Shown here: positions 12,509 through 24,349 of the stretch, piece by piece | How the letters are laid out: each line of letters begins with the position of its first letter | Position numbering within the stretch: the stretch's first letter is position 1 | Origin: Erythrophleum ivorense | Taxonomy: Eukaryota > Streptophyta > Magnoliopsida > Fabales > Fabaceae | Assembly: GCA_026724425.1 (NCBI GenBank) | Contig: JAIUCV010000011.1 | Location: 6,655,501-6,719,500, forward strand | DNA: 64,000 bases | Direction of reading: 5' to 3' | Made by a program: the position numbers and the translations under genes | Notes under the pieces: generated by a model | Told to the model about the DNA's origin: nothing | Database searches by the model: none | The model's input: only the letters and a program-made list of their open reading frames with translations

Positions 12509-12907
12509 TGTAAATGTAAGTGGCAAAGGCTTCAAGAAAAGTAAGAACTTGGAAAACTAAATTTGGAACTTCTTTAAACTTGAACTTGGAGAGACTTATT
12601 TGAAAGAACTCTCTATACATCCTACTCAAAATACAATATGCACCCACCTTTACAAAAACACCTTACTTTTTTCTTTCACACGCTCACCTGCACCTCTGCC
12701 ACACTGCCTTACGTCACTGACTATCACACACTTAAGTTGAATACTCACTCATACTTTACTTCACGCAACAAGTCCAACCTTCCACCGACTTTGCAAAGTT
12801 GGTTTATTTTTTTATTGATATTCAAAAAAATTTCTAGACCAATTTGTATTGTTATAAAATATGCAAGAAAAATTAAGAGAGAAAGAGAGAGTCGATGGCT
12901 TTTAACA
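12509..12907 (-). repeat. Copia copy 1, 5' LTR
   Basis: It starts TGTAAATG and ends TTTTAACA, next to the primer-binding site. On the minus strand it begins TGTTAAAAGCC, corresponding to TGCTAAAAACC in the other LTR. Confidence 0.8.
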
Positions 12908-13519
12908 ATATATATATATGAAATAAATCATAACTATTGAGTAAACATGCACTTAAAGCATGCAAAATTTTCTCTATATTAGGAGCATGAAATTTCGCAA
13001 TTAATCTAATGTAATGATTGACACATCACTTGATATATTATCATATCATTGTGTATTTTACCATAAAAATATATCTAACTTATTTACATATTAAATTATA
13101 ATTAATTTAATTTATAAATATTTTGAAAACATAAGCCTATATAACAATTTCTCAGCAGGAGCAGGTGAATCCAATCACAAAAACTAAGAGATGCACTTAT
13201 TATGATTTAGAGTAGATCCAAAGTACGACACGCTCGACTTTGGGGTAGTTAACATTATCACAAAAATGAACCAAGAATATTACATCTGCATTGACTTTTT
13301 TAAAAATTAAAGAACAAAAAATATATACAAGTCTTTTTTAATCAAATTACAAACATATATAGTTTTCATATTTAATGGACTCTAGAGGTATATTGGTGGT
13401 CAAATTACAAAAATGAAACAAATATATTGACTGCACCTGCATAGCAATTTGGGAGGTGGTGAAATTCCACTTAAGGCCTCCATCATGCACTATCAAGCAT
13501 CTGTAGAACTATTCTCATA
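12908..13519. other. Intergenic AT-rich DNA, 3' of the S-RLK pseudogene
   Basis: No gene recognised. The short ORF at 13449-13706 (plus strand) is antisense to the last pseudogene exon. Confidence 0.5.
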
Positions 13520-13952
13520 TTGCAAGCTTGTTTCTGGTTTACTTGAAGAAAAAAATCCCCTTTCTCACAGAAAAGTTGGTTCTCCAGGACTTCGGAGGGA
13601 TGCAATCTCACTGTCAAGCATTGTCACAACATTTGACATGGTAGGCCTATCACTTAGATCACTTTGTACACATAAGAGTCTAACGTGGGCATACCTAATA
13701 AATTGATTTGCATTTGCAAATTTCTCCCATAGTCTTATCCATTAAATCCACCACCTTATTTTCTGTCCACAATCTCCATGCCTAAGACAAACTTTGACAG
13801 CTACTGTTAGAATGTAATAGTAAGATGAAAAGGGATAAAACTAAAACACAATGGGATAATAGATGAAACGTACATAACCTAATAGGCTAGAATTTTAGTT
13901 AGATTGATAGAATCTTGAGTTCTTTTTTCCACCAATAATCTCAACTAAAACT

Positions 13953-14024
13953 ATGCCAAAGTTAAAAACATCAAATTTGATATAGAAAATGCCAAAGTTA
14001 AAAACATCAAATTTGATATAGAAA
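13953..14024 (-). repeat. 36-bp perfect tandem duplication in pseudogene kinase exon
   Basis: Units 13953-13988 and 13989-14024 are identical and repeat 12 codons (FYIKFDVFNFGI read twice). The intact gene has a single copy (SIKSDIFSFGVV). Identity of the units suggests a young event. Confidence 0.9.
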
Positions 14025-16038
14025 AGTCCATATAATGTATACTTTGGAAACATGTATCCATTGTACAAAAATTTTGTCATATAAATAGGAGAGTTGGGAA
14101 CTTAATAATTTTTTATGTCATATAAATAGGAGAGTAGGGAAATTAATAATGGTACTATAAAGCTAAACAAGTGTACTTACTAAATCCCACTACTCTTTTA
14201 GTGTTTGCTTCTATTTTTGTGCCACTAAATATTCTAACTAAATTAAAGTATGATATTTTGGGTTTCATCTCTTCATCTAATAAAATGTTGATGCTTTTTA
14301 AATCTTTATAAATGATCCTTAATCTAGAATCTTGGTAAAGATACAACAATCCTCAAGCAACACCTAATATTATGGCAAACCGCATTTTTCAATCTAGAAG
14401 CAAACTTTATGTCTTATCTTTCAAGATTTCCATTTAATTGTTTCCAAAGAAAAAGATAATTATTAGAATGATTCATGAAGTGGAAAGTGTTGAAGTTGAA
14501 GAAGAATGTTTTGAAACTAAAAATTGATAAAATATGAAACAGTCTAAGCTCTTTTTCAACAAATATTCATAAAGTAAGACTTTTTCATCTCCTGAGATGC
14601 AATAGCCCTCAAGCCGAACAAAGTTGCGATGTTAAAGTTTGGCTATCGAAACAACAATTCCTTTAAGCCTTCCATTGAAACCTGTGAAAGCCTTTTTACT
14701 ACAATATTTTGACCTCCTAGAAGCTTGCCCTATAACAAAAATTCTCCCTATAGCATTACTCCAAAGTTTAAAATACAATAAATAAAGTGGAACTAAATCA
14801 ATTAGCTTGTAGATGGGCCCATAGCCCCCACGTCCAAGCTTGTTCATATATGAGAAGTTATTTGTAGCTAATAGTATGATTTCAAAATTAAAATAGGGTA
14901 GCTCTATCCCTTCATTGTCTTTTTCCTCTAATCCCTCAGCGTCTATCAAATCTCTGACATACTTGCGAACCGTTCCCCTTTCTAAACATACATAGTAGAT
15001 ACTAAAACAAATATATTACACAAAAAGGCATTATAACATAAAAAAAATTTAAGGTGTCCAATTTAAAAGTTACATCATGTTAGATGCATGGAAGTTTTGT
15101 AAGCAAAAAATGCATTGCCTTGCTTCTGAGCTATTTTTCTTCTCCAAAAAGAAACAAAATTTATAATGCAAGCAAGGAAAATCATGCTTGAAAATGTTAC
15201 CCCTAATATCAAAGGGTATGGGTTTTGAGATTTGTTTCTTCTTAGAAGCTCTTTTGACCAAGGAATTATATTAGCTTATACATAAGAAGGTGGATGAGTG
15301 CCAATAAAATTGTAAAATCAACATATAATTCTTCATGCACACTTATAATGATATTTTCCTAAGCATTTTAGAGTGTTAGAAAGTTAGTATGTATTAAACT
15401 TGACAACTATCCAAATCAGTATAGCATAGTTTAGCTTAGTTGTACTAAGTTACAGTTTGTTAACAGAAATAGTTACGCTGTCAAACTTAATTTATATTGA
15501 TTATCTAACATGAAGAACTTAGAACAAATTAGAAGAATGTGTTGACACCTTTACCTCGTGTATAATTTAAATTGAAGCCATTCCATCAATAGTTTTTATC
15601 GCAGAGGCATCTTCCAATTCCATTTTTGGTTGCATTGCAAGTTGAATGAGACCAATTCTTGTAGTCTATAGACTTAGTATAGGGTGGTTCTTGCGGGGGC
15701 AACCAACTATCTTTACTTCATCTTCACCATAGCACTATTGAGTCACTCTAAATGCTGGATCAAGCCAACCAGTATGATTGCTAGCATTACAATAAGATGA
15801 ATCCTTGATTTGGATGGGAACGTTCTCAAAACTGGATCAATATAAGTAACTCTATAACTCTCTTTTCCCATCATGAAACTAACCTGCCCTTTTAAGAAGT
15901 CACACTTGAAATTGAAGTAAGTAGGATCTCTACAACTTGGGTTAGTTCTCAGCGAGTAACGAATTGTGTTTGTACTGCAAGGTTTACACATTCTTGCAGT
16001 TGGTTCTGTACCATTTTCATGTTAAACAATCCAAGTAT

Positions 16039-16366
16039 TGTTGTATTTAGAATGCAGCAAGTAATTAAACAACACAAGCAGAAGAATGCTTAGAGATATA
16101 TATTTCTACTCAGTTGACTAGCTTTATATTGGTTTACAAAATGTGATGACACGTCTTCTATCATGACTTCACTATCCTAATGTCTCCACTACAGCATGAT
16201 CCCATTATCCCACTAACAGCTAGTTGCTAATAAATAGGAAGCACCCAATAACAAAATGGAAAAGAAAAGAATTCAAATAAACAACCAATTTGAAAACTAA
16301 TTAACCAATTAAAAATAACTAAACTCCCAAATAGCTAAAAATTCAATTTTGAGTCATCATTCAACA
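16039..16366. mobile_element. Solo LTR (copia-type) in intron 1 of the S-RLK pseudogene
   Basis: A 328-bp block beginning TGTTGTATTTAG and ending CATTCAACA is flanked by AGTAT on both sides (16034-16038 and 16367-16371), a 5-bp target duplication. The intact paralogue has the uninterrupted intron at about 30265-30300 (the GGTATTGATTAAG region). TG...CA ends and size fit the LTR of a copia element similar in type to those nearby. No internal sequence remains, as expected from LTR-LTR recombination. Confidence 0.75.
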
Positions 16367-16878
16367 AGTATTAACTAAGCATAGTGAGCATCTTACAGCA
16401 GCAAAGAGATGGTGAAAATTTATTACCTATATCTGGTATATTTACTAGGACAAAAAGAGTAAAACCATAACCACAGGACTCTTCTTAAAGAGTGGCTAAA
16501 TCAGAAGTCCAAGTGAAGCATGCGAAGGAGCTACTACGATCGACACTTCTTGCTGCATCACATGAATAAGGCTGGCAATGGGGTCACCTACTAAGGCATT
16601 CAGATCGGCACTGTGTTTTGTTCGCTATATTGATTTGCTCGTCTAGGTTTCTTAATTTCATCATCTTCAAGTCTATGAATGTTATCGTGTTTTCCCTGCA
16701 TGATGTTATTTTTCTGGAATACCTTTTGAAGACTTCTCCAGACACAGAAGACTTATTCTCCTCGTGCAACTTAGGAATGAATCCTGGCAAACATTTGCAG
16801 ATGAATGGCCTATCGTTATTATTGCAACTGCCAAAGTTCCCACAAATGTTATATATCTTGCAATTGTTAGCTAGCTCA

Positions 16879-17145
16879 TGTTGAAAATTTAAAATAGAAG
16901 GCTATTTAAATGAAACTAAAAAAATATGTAGAGAAATTAATATTCTACTACTTCATTTTATTCCATAATTGAGGCTACTTATTTATAGGTTTACAAATAA
17001 CTAAAATGTAAAAATAAGCGGTAACTAAAAGTAAAAAATTATGGAAACTAACTACTACTTAATTTAATTTAAAATTAGCTAACTAACTAACTAAAAAGAT
17101 TTTGCAGAAATTAATTATAACAAGTTTGAATCATATCTCTAACAT
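16879..17145 (-). repeat. Gag-only element, 3' LTR
   Basis: Starts TGTTGAAAATTT, ends ATCTCTAACA. Nearly the same as 18188-18473 except for a small deletion of the AGATAAAGTTTCAAATTTTT stretch. Confidence 0.88.
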
Positions 17146-17296
17146 TTCCTCTTGATTCAAAATTGCAAAATTTCAAATTTCATAAAGCACTTCTCTTCAT
17201 TTTGTGATGCACTTCTTATCATCTTGTTGATGCACTTTCTCATTAACCTTCAATTGTTGAAGCACTTCTCACTAACTTTCAAAAAAGAGTTTCCTT

Positions 17297-18136
17297 TTAA
17301 ACCACCTCCACCATATTTGCTTGTTCTTCCTTATTAAATTTGCAATTCTTTTGTAGATGCCCAAATCTCTTGCACTTGAAACATTGAGGCTTTCCTTTGT
17401 GCCAACAATCTTTCTCTTCATGACCATACTTCTTGCAATGATTGCATTGAGAAATTTTTCTTTTTTCCTTTGAAATTTTGGCTAGATAGGCTCTTTCAAA
17501 CATCTATTGTGTTCCTTCTTTTCTCATAACTCTTCTTTGCTGTTGAGCTTGCAAAGCATTAATTAATTCTGACAAGGTTATTTTACTAATATCTCTTGAA
17601 TCTTCAAGAGATGAAATTTTTGCCTCAAATCTTTTAGACAAACTTATAAACATCTTCTCAACAATCTTACCATCAGGTAGCTCTTCTCCTATTAGTCGAA
17701 TTTTGTTTACCACTGTTATCAGCCTATCATAATACTCTTGTATGGTCTCCTTTTCTTTCATGCTCAAAATCTCAAAATCTCTTTTAAGATTTAAGACTTG
17801 CATCCTTCTTATTCTACCATTACCTTGATATACTTCCTTTAGCATATTCCGAGCTTCTTTTGCCATTTCACAAGTCATAATTCTTGTGAAAAAGGATTCT
17901 GAGACAGCAGAATGAATTAAAGATAAAGCTCTTGAAGCTTTTGCTTCTTCTTCTTCATGAGCCCTAATTTGATTGAGAGTTAGATTGTTTCCCAAAGGAG
18001 TTATTTCTCTTTCATCTTGAACTCATTGCCATAAGTCAAGACCTCTTAAATAAGCTTTCATCTTGATAGCCCATACTTGATAATTTTTGCCTTTGAAAAT
18101 TGGAGGTGAAAGAGCCAATGTATTATTGGAAACCAT
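17297..18136 (-). pseudogene. Copia-type Gag (UBN2 family) with two in-frame stops
   Basis: A single frame of 279 codons starts at ATG 18136 (MVSNNTLALSPPIFKGKNY) and ends after NMVEVV at 17297. The N-terminal block (FKGKNYQVWAIKMKAYL) and the central UBN2 region (ETIQEYYDRLITVVNKIRL) are typical copia Gag. The C-terminus has two CCHC knuckles (CNHCKKYGHEEKDC and CFKCKRFGHLQKNC). Stops are TGA at 18025-18023 and TAG at 17506-17504; there is no frameshift. Gag would package the element RNA in cytoplasmic particles. Confidence 0.85.
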
Positions 18137-18187
18137 TAGAGTCAGTCACTCGCAGATCCTTTAAGATTCATGAGAGCTCTGATACTA

Positions 18188-18473
18188 TGTTGGAAATTTA
18201 AAAGAGAATGCTATTTAAATGAAACTAGAAAAATATGTAGAGAAATTAATATTCTACTACTTCACTTTATTCCATAATTGAGGCTACTTATTTATAGGTT
18301 TACAAATAACTAAAATGTAAAAATAAGCGGTAACTAAAAGTAGAAAATCATGGAAACTAACTACTACTTAATTTAATTTAAAATTAGATAAAGTTTCAAA
18401 TTTTTAGCTAACTAACTAATTAAAAAGATTTTGCAGAAACTAATTATAACAATTTTGAATCATATCTTCAACA
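18188..18473 (-). repeat. Gag-only element, 5' LTR
   Basis: Starts TGTTGGAAATTT, ends ATCTTCAACA. It directly abuts the primer-binding site at 18176-18187. Confidence 0.88.
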
Positions 18474-18951
18474 GCTCAGACCATTGCGAGGACCATCCTT
18501 CGGTGAGCTTATCCCATTTTAAAAGCTCTATCTCCCCTATAGGATTCATCACTAGCCTTGTATACCCATAATCTGAATGACATCGAATCATTGAGAAGCT
18601 TTTGTGTTTATAACTGAAAGGTTTTAACGTGAAGTTTGTCAATAAGGAAACTATCATAGGTCGCATTCCTTCTGAGTTAAAATCTAGGTGTGTTTTACCT
18701 TCATAGTAAATTTGGTACTGGATTCTGTAAATTTTATAGAGATTATTTCATGTTTTTCTCGATTTAAATGTGTAGCTCCCTTTCCCTAGATCGCCAGAGG
18801 TTCTCCGAGAAGTCAAGATTAAATCTTTACCCATCTTCGTGTCCAACATAAACATGTCCGTAGGGTGTTTGAAGCTTTTCCAGAGGATCACTTCTAATTG
18901 ATCATCTCTTAGAAGTAAGTTTCTAGAATCCATGAGCTTCACTATCTGGTT

Positions 18952-19219
18952 TGTTGAGAAAAATAGAATAGCATAATAGAAAAATAGAAAAAAAAAAACA
19001 GCAGCTAAAAATATACAAGAAAATGCATAAAATTGACATTAACTACTGCTATCATATTCCAAAACTGAAGGTGCTTTTATATAGATTAAAAAAGCTAAAA
19101 TATCTCAACTAACAGTAGATTTTATTGCCACTGACTTTAAACTAAATCTGATAACTAAAAACAAATATTTTGCTGCACACTAAGATTGCTTTGACCAACT
19201 CTTGAATCAACCTTCAACA
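18952..19219 (-). repeat. Copia copy 2, 3' LTR
   Basis: TGTTGAGAAAAATAG to CCTTCAACA; 268 bases. Confidence 0.85.
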
Positions 19220-22200
19220 CTTCCTATTGATTCAAAATTGCACACACCAAGCAATGATCTGAAGTAAATATGCTTTTGACATGGAAGTGCCTTAGTGAAT
19301 ATATCCACCACTCGTTCATCTGTGTTACAAAACTTCAATGCAACCTCTCCTTTTGCCACCATATCACAAATAAAATGGAAACGAATGTCTATGTGCTTTA
19401 TTCTTCCATGGAACATAGTTCAATGCAACCTCTCCTTTTGCTACTGTGGCTTTATTGTTACATAATATTTTAGTTGCATTTTCTTGCTTTTGATGCAAAT
19501 CTGTAAGAATTTTTCTAAGCCATACACACTAACAAGTTGAAGAAGTAGTTGCTACATACTTTGCCTCTAAAGATGACAATGCTATTGTAGCTTGTTTCTT
19601 CGAACACCAAGTAATTGCACTTAATCCAAGGCTAAAAACACTGGCTGAAATGCTTTTTGCTATCATCTAAAACACCTACCTAATCATTATCAACAAATCC
19701 ATATAACCTAAAGTCTGAAACATGAGAATACCAAATTCCATAATCCAATGTTCCAATAATATAATGTAAAATCCTTTTTGCAGCTCCAAAATGATGCTTT
19801 GAAGGGTTACTCATAAACCTTGAAACAATACCAATAGAAAATGAAATATCTAGTTGTTTATGAACCAATAAGTCAAACCTCTGACTAAACTTTTGAAATT
19901 CCTTAATTAACTCATTTAGTACCATCTTCAAATTGCAACTTTTCATTCACATTCAAAGGTGTAGTAGCTACATTGCAATTGACCAGATTAAATCTTTTGA
20001 ATAGGTCTATTGCATATTTCTTCTGTGAAATGAATACTCCATCTTCCCCTTACTTCATTTCAAGCCCAAGAAAATAATTAAGTAATCCTAAATTTGTGAT
20101 CTTAAAATCTACTCATCATACTAGATTTGAATTCTATTATAAGAGAGTGAGATGATCCCATATAAATTATGTTATCAACATAGAAACAAACTACAAAACC
20201 TTCAAGTTGCATTACATAAATTTTCTCTTCCAATTCACTATTCAAAAATATAGACTTGACATCAAGTTAATAAATGGACCATTTTAATTAGGCAATGAAG
20301 GCCAAAATTGTTCTCATTGTCTCAAATTGAGCAATAGGAGAAAATATCTCTTTAAAATTGATACCTTACTATTGTGAGTATCTTTTTGCTATGAGTTGAG
20401 CTTTGTGCTTTTCTATACTTCCATTTGCATGGTATTTTGTTCTAAAAATCCATTTCAAGCAATAGCATTTTTATCATTAGGTAAGTCTACCAACTCCCAA
20501 GTTTCATTTTTTTGTGTTGCCATGAGTTTTTCCTTCATTGCATTTTGCCACTCCTCAACTTTTGCTACTTCTTCATAGGTTGTAGGATCTAAAACAAATG
20601 AAGCAAATGAACAAGATTCATAGATCTCTTTCAAAGATCTAAAATTTCCTGGAGGTGTCTCATCGAATGACTTATTTAAGAAAGATGAGTTGCTTTCCCT
20701 TGAATTTGGTGAACTTGTTGGGCTGCTATTATTTGACATGTTGAATTTGCTAGTGTTGGCACTGCTACAAATTTCAAGTTGTGTTTTTCACTACTACTGC
20801 TCTAATTCCAACCTACTTTCTCATTAAGCATGATATTTCTGCCAACAATCACTTTGCCACTAATAAGGTTATATAATCTATATGCTTTGGATTTAAAAAT
20901 CAATGAAAATGCATTTTTATAATTTTTTATCTATTTTTTGGTGATTTTGAGAATTAATCAAAGTATAAGCAATACAACCAAAAATTCTTGAATGGCTTAC
21001 TGAAGGCTTTGTTCCTCTCCAAGTTTGATATAGTGTTTGATTTAGCATAACCTTTGTAGGAGAAATATTCAACAAATACACTAAAGTAGAGATTGCTTTT
21101 GCTAATATTGATTTGGAAGTCCCCTACCTTTTAATAAACTCCTTGCCATTTCAACAATAGTATGGTTCTCAATTTCAGCTAATCCATTTTGCTCCAATGC
21201 GTAAGGTGCTATTAGTTCCTTGTGAGTTCCATTTTCTTCACAAAAGTGGTTGAATTTATCAAACAAGAACTCACCACCTCTATTTGTACGAAGAGCTTTT
21301 ATGCAGTATCCACCTTGCTTCTCTATTAAAGCCTTGAATTTTTTGAAATTCTCAAAGGTTTCTAATTTATATTTCAAGAAATACACCTAACTCATGTGAC
21401 TAAAATCATCTGTAAAAAGGTAAGAAACAACAACTCCTTTTAAATGATGCAATGTTCATAGGACTACATAAATCTGCATGAATTAATTCAAGACAAGCAG
21501 AAGCTCTCTATGCCTTTCCAATAGATACACCTCTCATATAAATCAAGAGAATTAATATTTGATAATCTAGAAATCACACCTTTTTGTCCTAACAATTTCA
21601 GCCCCTTGACATTAAGATGCCTATACCGCAAGTGACGCAATTTGGAATTATTTTGTTTTCCCGCAACAAAAGCATAATTTTCCATATTTGAGACTTCAAG
21701 TGGGAACATTTTGTTTTTGGTCATTTGAGCATTAACCGTTGTTTGGCCTAATTGGTTGTCTTTAGTAATACATGCCTTATCAAAGCTCTTTGAATATTGC
21801 CTTCATGCTTGACATTTGATTAGAGCAACCACTATCTACAAACCATACATCACTTGAAAACTCTTTAGTATCATCATGGGCCATAAATAACTTACTTTCC
21901 TCATCAATTGCTTTTGCATAATTCACTTGTTTCTCCTTGTAGCAACAATCTGCCTTTACATGCCCAAACTTTTTGTAGCGGTGATATTTGATGCCATTTT
22001 TGTAGCCTTTTTGCTTACCTTTGCTCATAACCTTTACCTCTACTTCAACCATTACTTTTTTTATGAAATGCACCTCTGCCTCGACCTCTACCTGCTGCTG
22101 CCTTGTTGGATTCACTTAAGTTAGATGCCTTTCACTTCACTTGAAATGCTTTTTCTTCATGTTTTTCAGCTAACCTATTTATTCTGGCCTCATGAGCTTG

Positions 22201-22700
22201 CAAAGAGCCCGTTAATTCATCAAATGAAACATGTCTTTGAAATCTTCAATTGTAGCTACAACATGATCAAAGTTAGGAGTTAAACTCATTAAAACTTTTG
22301 CAACCACAATTTGATCAATCATTTGGTCTCCATATGACCTCATTTGACAAATGATTGCCATCACTTTAGACAAAAAATCTTGGACTGATTCATTGCCTTT
22401 CATAAGTACAGTTTCAAACTTATACCGCAGAGTTTGGAGTTTCACAGCTATTACCTTTGATGAGCCTTGAAACTTTGTCTACAAAATTGCCCGTGCTTGC
22501 TTCGAAGTGGTAGCTGCTGCAATTCTTGAGAAAGGAGTCTCATGAACTGCTTGTTGAAGGAAGAACAACACTTTTGAGTCTTTCTCTCGATTTTCTTTAA
22601 TAAATTTTCTTCATCTGAATCAGCTAACCCATTCTCTACCGAGTCCCAGAGGTCTTGAGACTTAAATAGAGTCGTCATCTTGATGCTCCAAAATTCATAA
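19207..22700 (-). pseudogene. Copia gag-pol remnants (copy 2)
   Basis: In coding order: Gag UBN2 fragments (22678-22212, with LRYKFETVLMKGNESVQDF), a protease with intact VDSGCSNQMS (21780-22115), a GAG-pre-integrase block (21488-21724, LRHLRYRHLNVKGLKLL), an integrase core fragment (21102-21386, ALRTNRGGEFL, EENGTHKELIAPY), RT start (20455-20739, EEWQNAMKEKLMATQKNETW), RT active site YVDN at 20171-20182 where YVDD is required, and RNase H tail with KHIDIRFHFI (19207-19416). Stops and shifts separate the blocks. The lost RT aspartate alone would abolish activity. Confidence 0.82.
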
Positions 22701-22814
22701 CTCTGCTTTAAAAATGGGGATAGCAGGTTAGGGAATGTTTAATGAAGTCCCATTTGAAGCCATGGTGTTTCCCTCTTTCTGTTGACTCACTAGGCTTAGT
22801 TGGATCAGATCTTG

Positions 22815-22826
22815 GCTCTGATACCA
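22815..22826 (-). other. Primer-binding site, tRNA-iMet type
   Basis: The minus strand reads TGGTATCAGAGC, the exact copia consensus, four bases from the LTR. Confidence 0.9.
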
Positions 22827-22830
22827 AAAC

Positions 22831-23148
22831 TACTGGGAAAAATAGAGCAGCGGAATAGAAAAATATAGAAACACAGCACCTAAAAACTATAAAAGAAAAC
22901 GCAAAAAATTGACGATAACTGCTGCTACTATATCCCAGAACTGAAGGTGCCTTTATATAGGCTTACAAGCAAACTAAAAAAGTTAAAATATCTCAACTAA
23001 CATCAAATTTTATTGCCACTAACTTAGTTTAAACTAAATGTAATGACTAAAAACAGAAATATAAGGAACAGAATTTGCAAATAATTAGGAAACAAATATT
23101 CTGCCGCACTAAGATTGCTTTGACCAATTCTTGAATCAACCTTCAACG
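22831..23148 (-). repeat. Copia copy 2, 5' LTR
   Basis: TACTGGGAAAAATAG to CCTTCAACG; 318 bases. Both terminal dinucleotides have mutated from TG...CA. It is longer than its partner by internal insertions or deletions (for example the AACAGAATTTGCAAATAATT stretch). Confidence 0.85.
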
Positions 23149-23510
23149 CGGTTTATGAGAGAAAATACTTCTTCAAGTCCCGAAGACCAATAATGTGTTC
23201 CGTTTGTATCTAATACCATGAGATTTCCATCTTCGGAAATTTGAAAATTTCCAGTTGAATCAATGACAGGGTTGTCTCTGTTAGCAAGCCAGACAACTGT
23301 TTGTGGCTCTAACCCTTGACACCATATTCCTAAGTATCTGTTTGAGCTTCCAGGAGGAGAGAAGAAACCCAGTTCAAAGTGTCCTCCAATTGAAACAAGG
23401 TTGGCACTTTCACGGTCGCTTAGCTTTTCACCAATCTTCAAAGTATCTCCAGGTAAACACAGCTGAGGAGGACATAGTAACAAAGCATATAGCAGAACAA
23501 CAGTTATCAT

Positions 23511-24349
23511 GTCGGTAGGCAAGAGACAAGAAAGGATCGTTGTCGTTCTGATCATTCTTTTGGTTATCGTGGAAGACAAGCAGATTCGAACAAGCTCTAC
23601 GCATGTGGGAGCGTAGATTGAGACACAGAATTATGTTGTATTGCAATGCATCCTTACCTCTCCGTTACCTCCTTCCTCTGTTTGTCAATGATTTTTGTAA
23701 TGGGCTCGTCTATTTTCCATGGGTTTTTTTTTTCCTTTTTTTTTTGTTTTCGTTTTTTTTTTTGTTTTGGAGAAGAGAGAGAGAGAGGTAGGGGGGAGCG
23801 CCGCTAGTGGGCAGGCTGATATGGGTTCATTTTTGTACTGCTTGGTGGCGGCGGGGTGGACGTGGTCATCATCAGCCAATGTCAAGACATGGAGAATATT
23901 GAAGATTTAATTATCTGTGAATATTAGCTGCTTTCAGTATTTTGTAAATTCATTCTTCTGTATGCATCCTTTCAATGAAATTGATGGCAAAGTATCTTTT
24001 AAATAAAGAAAATGATAAAAATAAATAAATAAATGTGTGTAAGTTCTACTTCTCTTTTTTTTACTTTTTTTTAAAATTTTTTTGTTTAAAAGATACTTTA
24101 TTACTTAATCAATTAGGATCCAAATCCAACCTCTCTCATATACAGTTAGGACAAAATTAGTTAGCTTACTATTTTGTTTTGTTATTTTTCTCCCACGTGA
24201 CAGCTTCTGCTTGGTTAGCTTGTAAGAGAATATGTGATAAATTCTCAGCTTTCGTTAGCGTCAGTCAGCACAATTGCTGAGAGCATCCAAAATCCTGGGA
24301 ATTCCTTTTTCTGTCTAGTCGTTTTCTTAATTACAGTCCCCAACGAGAC
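23511..24349 (-). other. 5' flank of the S-RLK pseudogene
   Basis: The first about 190 bases (CGCATGTGGGAGC, GCATCCTTACCTCTCC) match 31690-31810 upstream of the intact gene, so this was its promoter and leader. Beyond that is a pyrimidine run at 23720-23770 and no gene. I do not propose promoter elements. Confidence 0.6.

Larger units (their letters stand above)
7646..12907 (-). mobile_element. Ty1/copia LTR retrotransposon, degenerate (copy 1)
   Basis: A complete but decayed element on the minus strand: left LTR 7646-8094, purine tract 8095-8103, coding remnants 8196-12480, primer-binding site 12492-12503 and right LTR 12509-12907. Both flanks read ATATA (7641-7645 and 12908-12912), consistent with a 5-bp target duplication, although the site is low-complexity. 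Many stops and frameshifts make it non-autonomous. It sits between the duplicated flank and the S-RLK pseudogene. Confidence 0.85.
16879..18473 (-). mobile_element. Small gag-only copia-type retrotransposon with perfect target duplication
   Basis: A 1,595-bp element: 3' LTR 16879-17145, purine tract 17146-17154 (minus strand AAGAGGAAA), gag 17297-18136, primer-binding site 18176-18187 (TAGTATCAGAGC on the minus strand, 11 of 12 to tRNA-iMet) and 5' LTR 18188-18473. The flanks are both GCTCA (16874-16878 and 18474-18478). The element splits S-RLK exon 1 cleanly: removing it and one GCTCA restores alignment to the intact paralogue at about 30775. There is no protease, integrase or RT, and no room for them, so it would depend on enzymes from another copia element. 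Confidence 0.92.
18952..23148 (-). mobile_element. Ty1/copia LTR retrotransposon, degenerate (copy 2), inside S-RLK exon 1
   Basis: Left LTR 18952-19219, purine tract 19220-19227, coding remnants 19207-22700, a perfect primer-binding site TGGTATCAGAGC (minus strand, 22826-22815) and right LTR 22831-23148. The flanks are TGGTT (18947-18951) and CGGTT (23149-23153); the paralogue reads CCGGTTTGTGAG here, so the target was probably CGGTT. It separates the B-lectin-encoding start of the pseudogene from the rest. Its 3' internal end (TTGATTCAAAATTGC) resembles that of the gag-only element, suggesting a relationship. Confidence 0.88.
13520..23510 (-). pseudogene. G-type lectin S-receptor-like kinase pseudogene, interrupted by three LTR insertions
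   Basis: All eight exons of the intact paralogue can be recognised. Exon 1 is in three pieces (23154-23510, 18474-18946 and 16427-16878), exon 2 near 15556-15990, the membrane exon near 15110-15265, and kinase exons near 14815-14975, 14540-14720, 14180-14395, 13875-14060 and 13520-13790. The start ATG at 23510 (MITVVLLYALLLC) matches the paralogue. The glycine loop LGRGGYGPIYK survives, but the catalytic loop reads IIYKDLK instead of IHRDLK and DFG reads YFN. Even if spliced, the kinase would be dead. A 36-bp tandem duplication lies in exon 7. Insertions are a solo LTR in intron 1 (16039-16366), a gag-only copia element (16879-18473) and a larger copia element (18952-23148). Confidence 0.85.

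Noticed and set aside
23685..23910. Short ORFs around the poly-T and GA-rich stretch
   Set aside because: They are low-complexity (Phe/Lys runs) and lie in the decayed promoter of the pseudogene.
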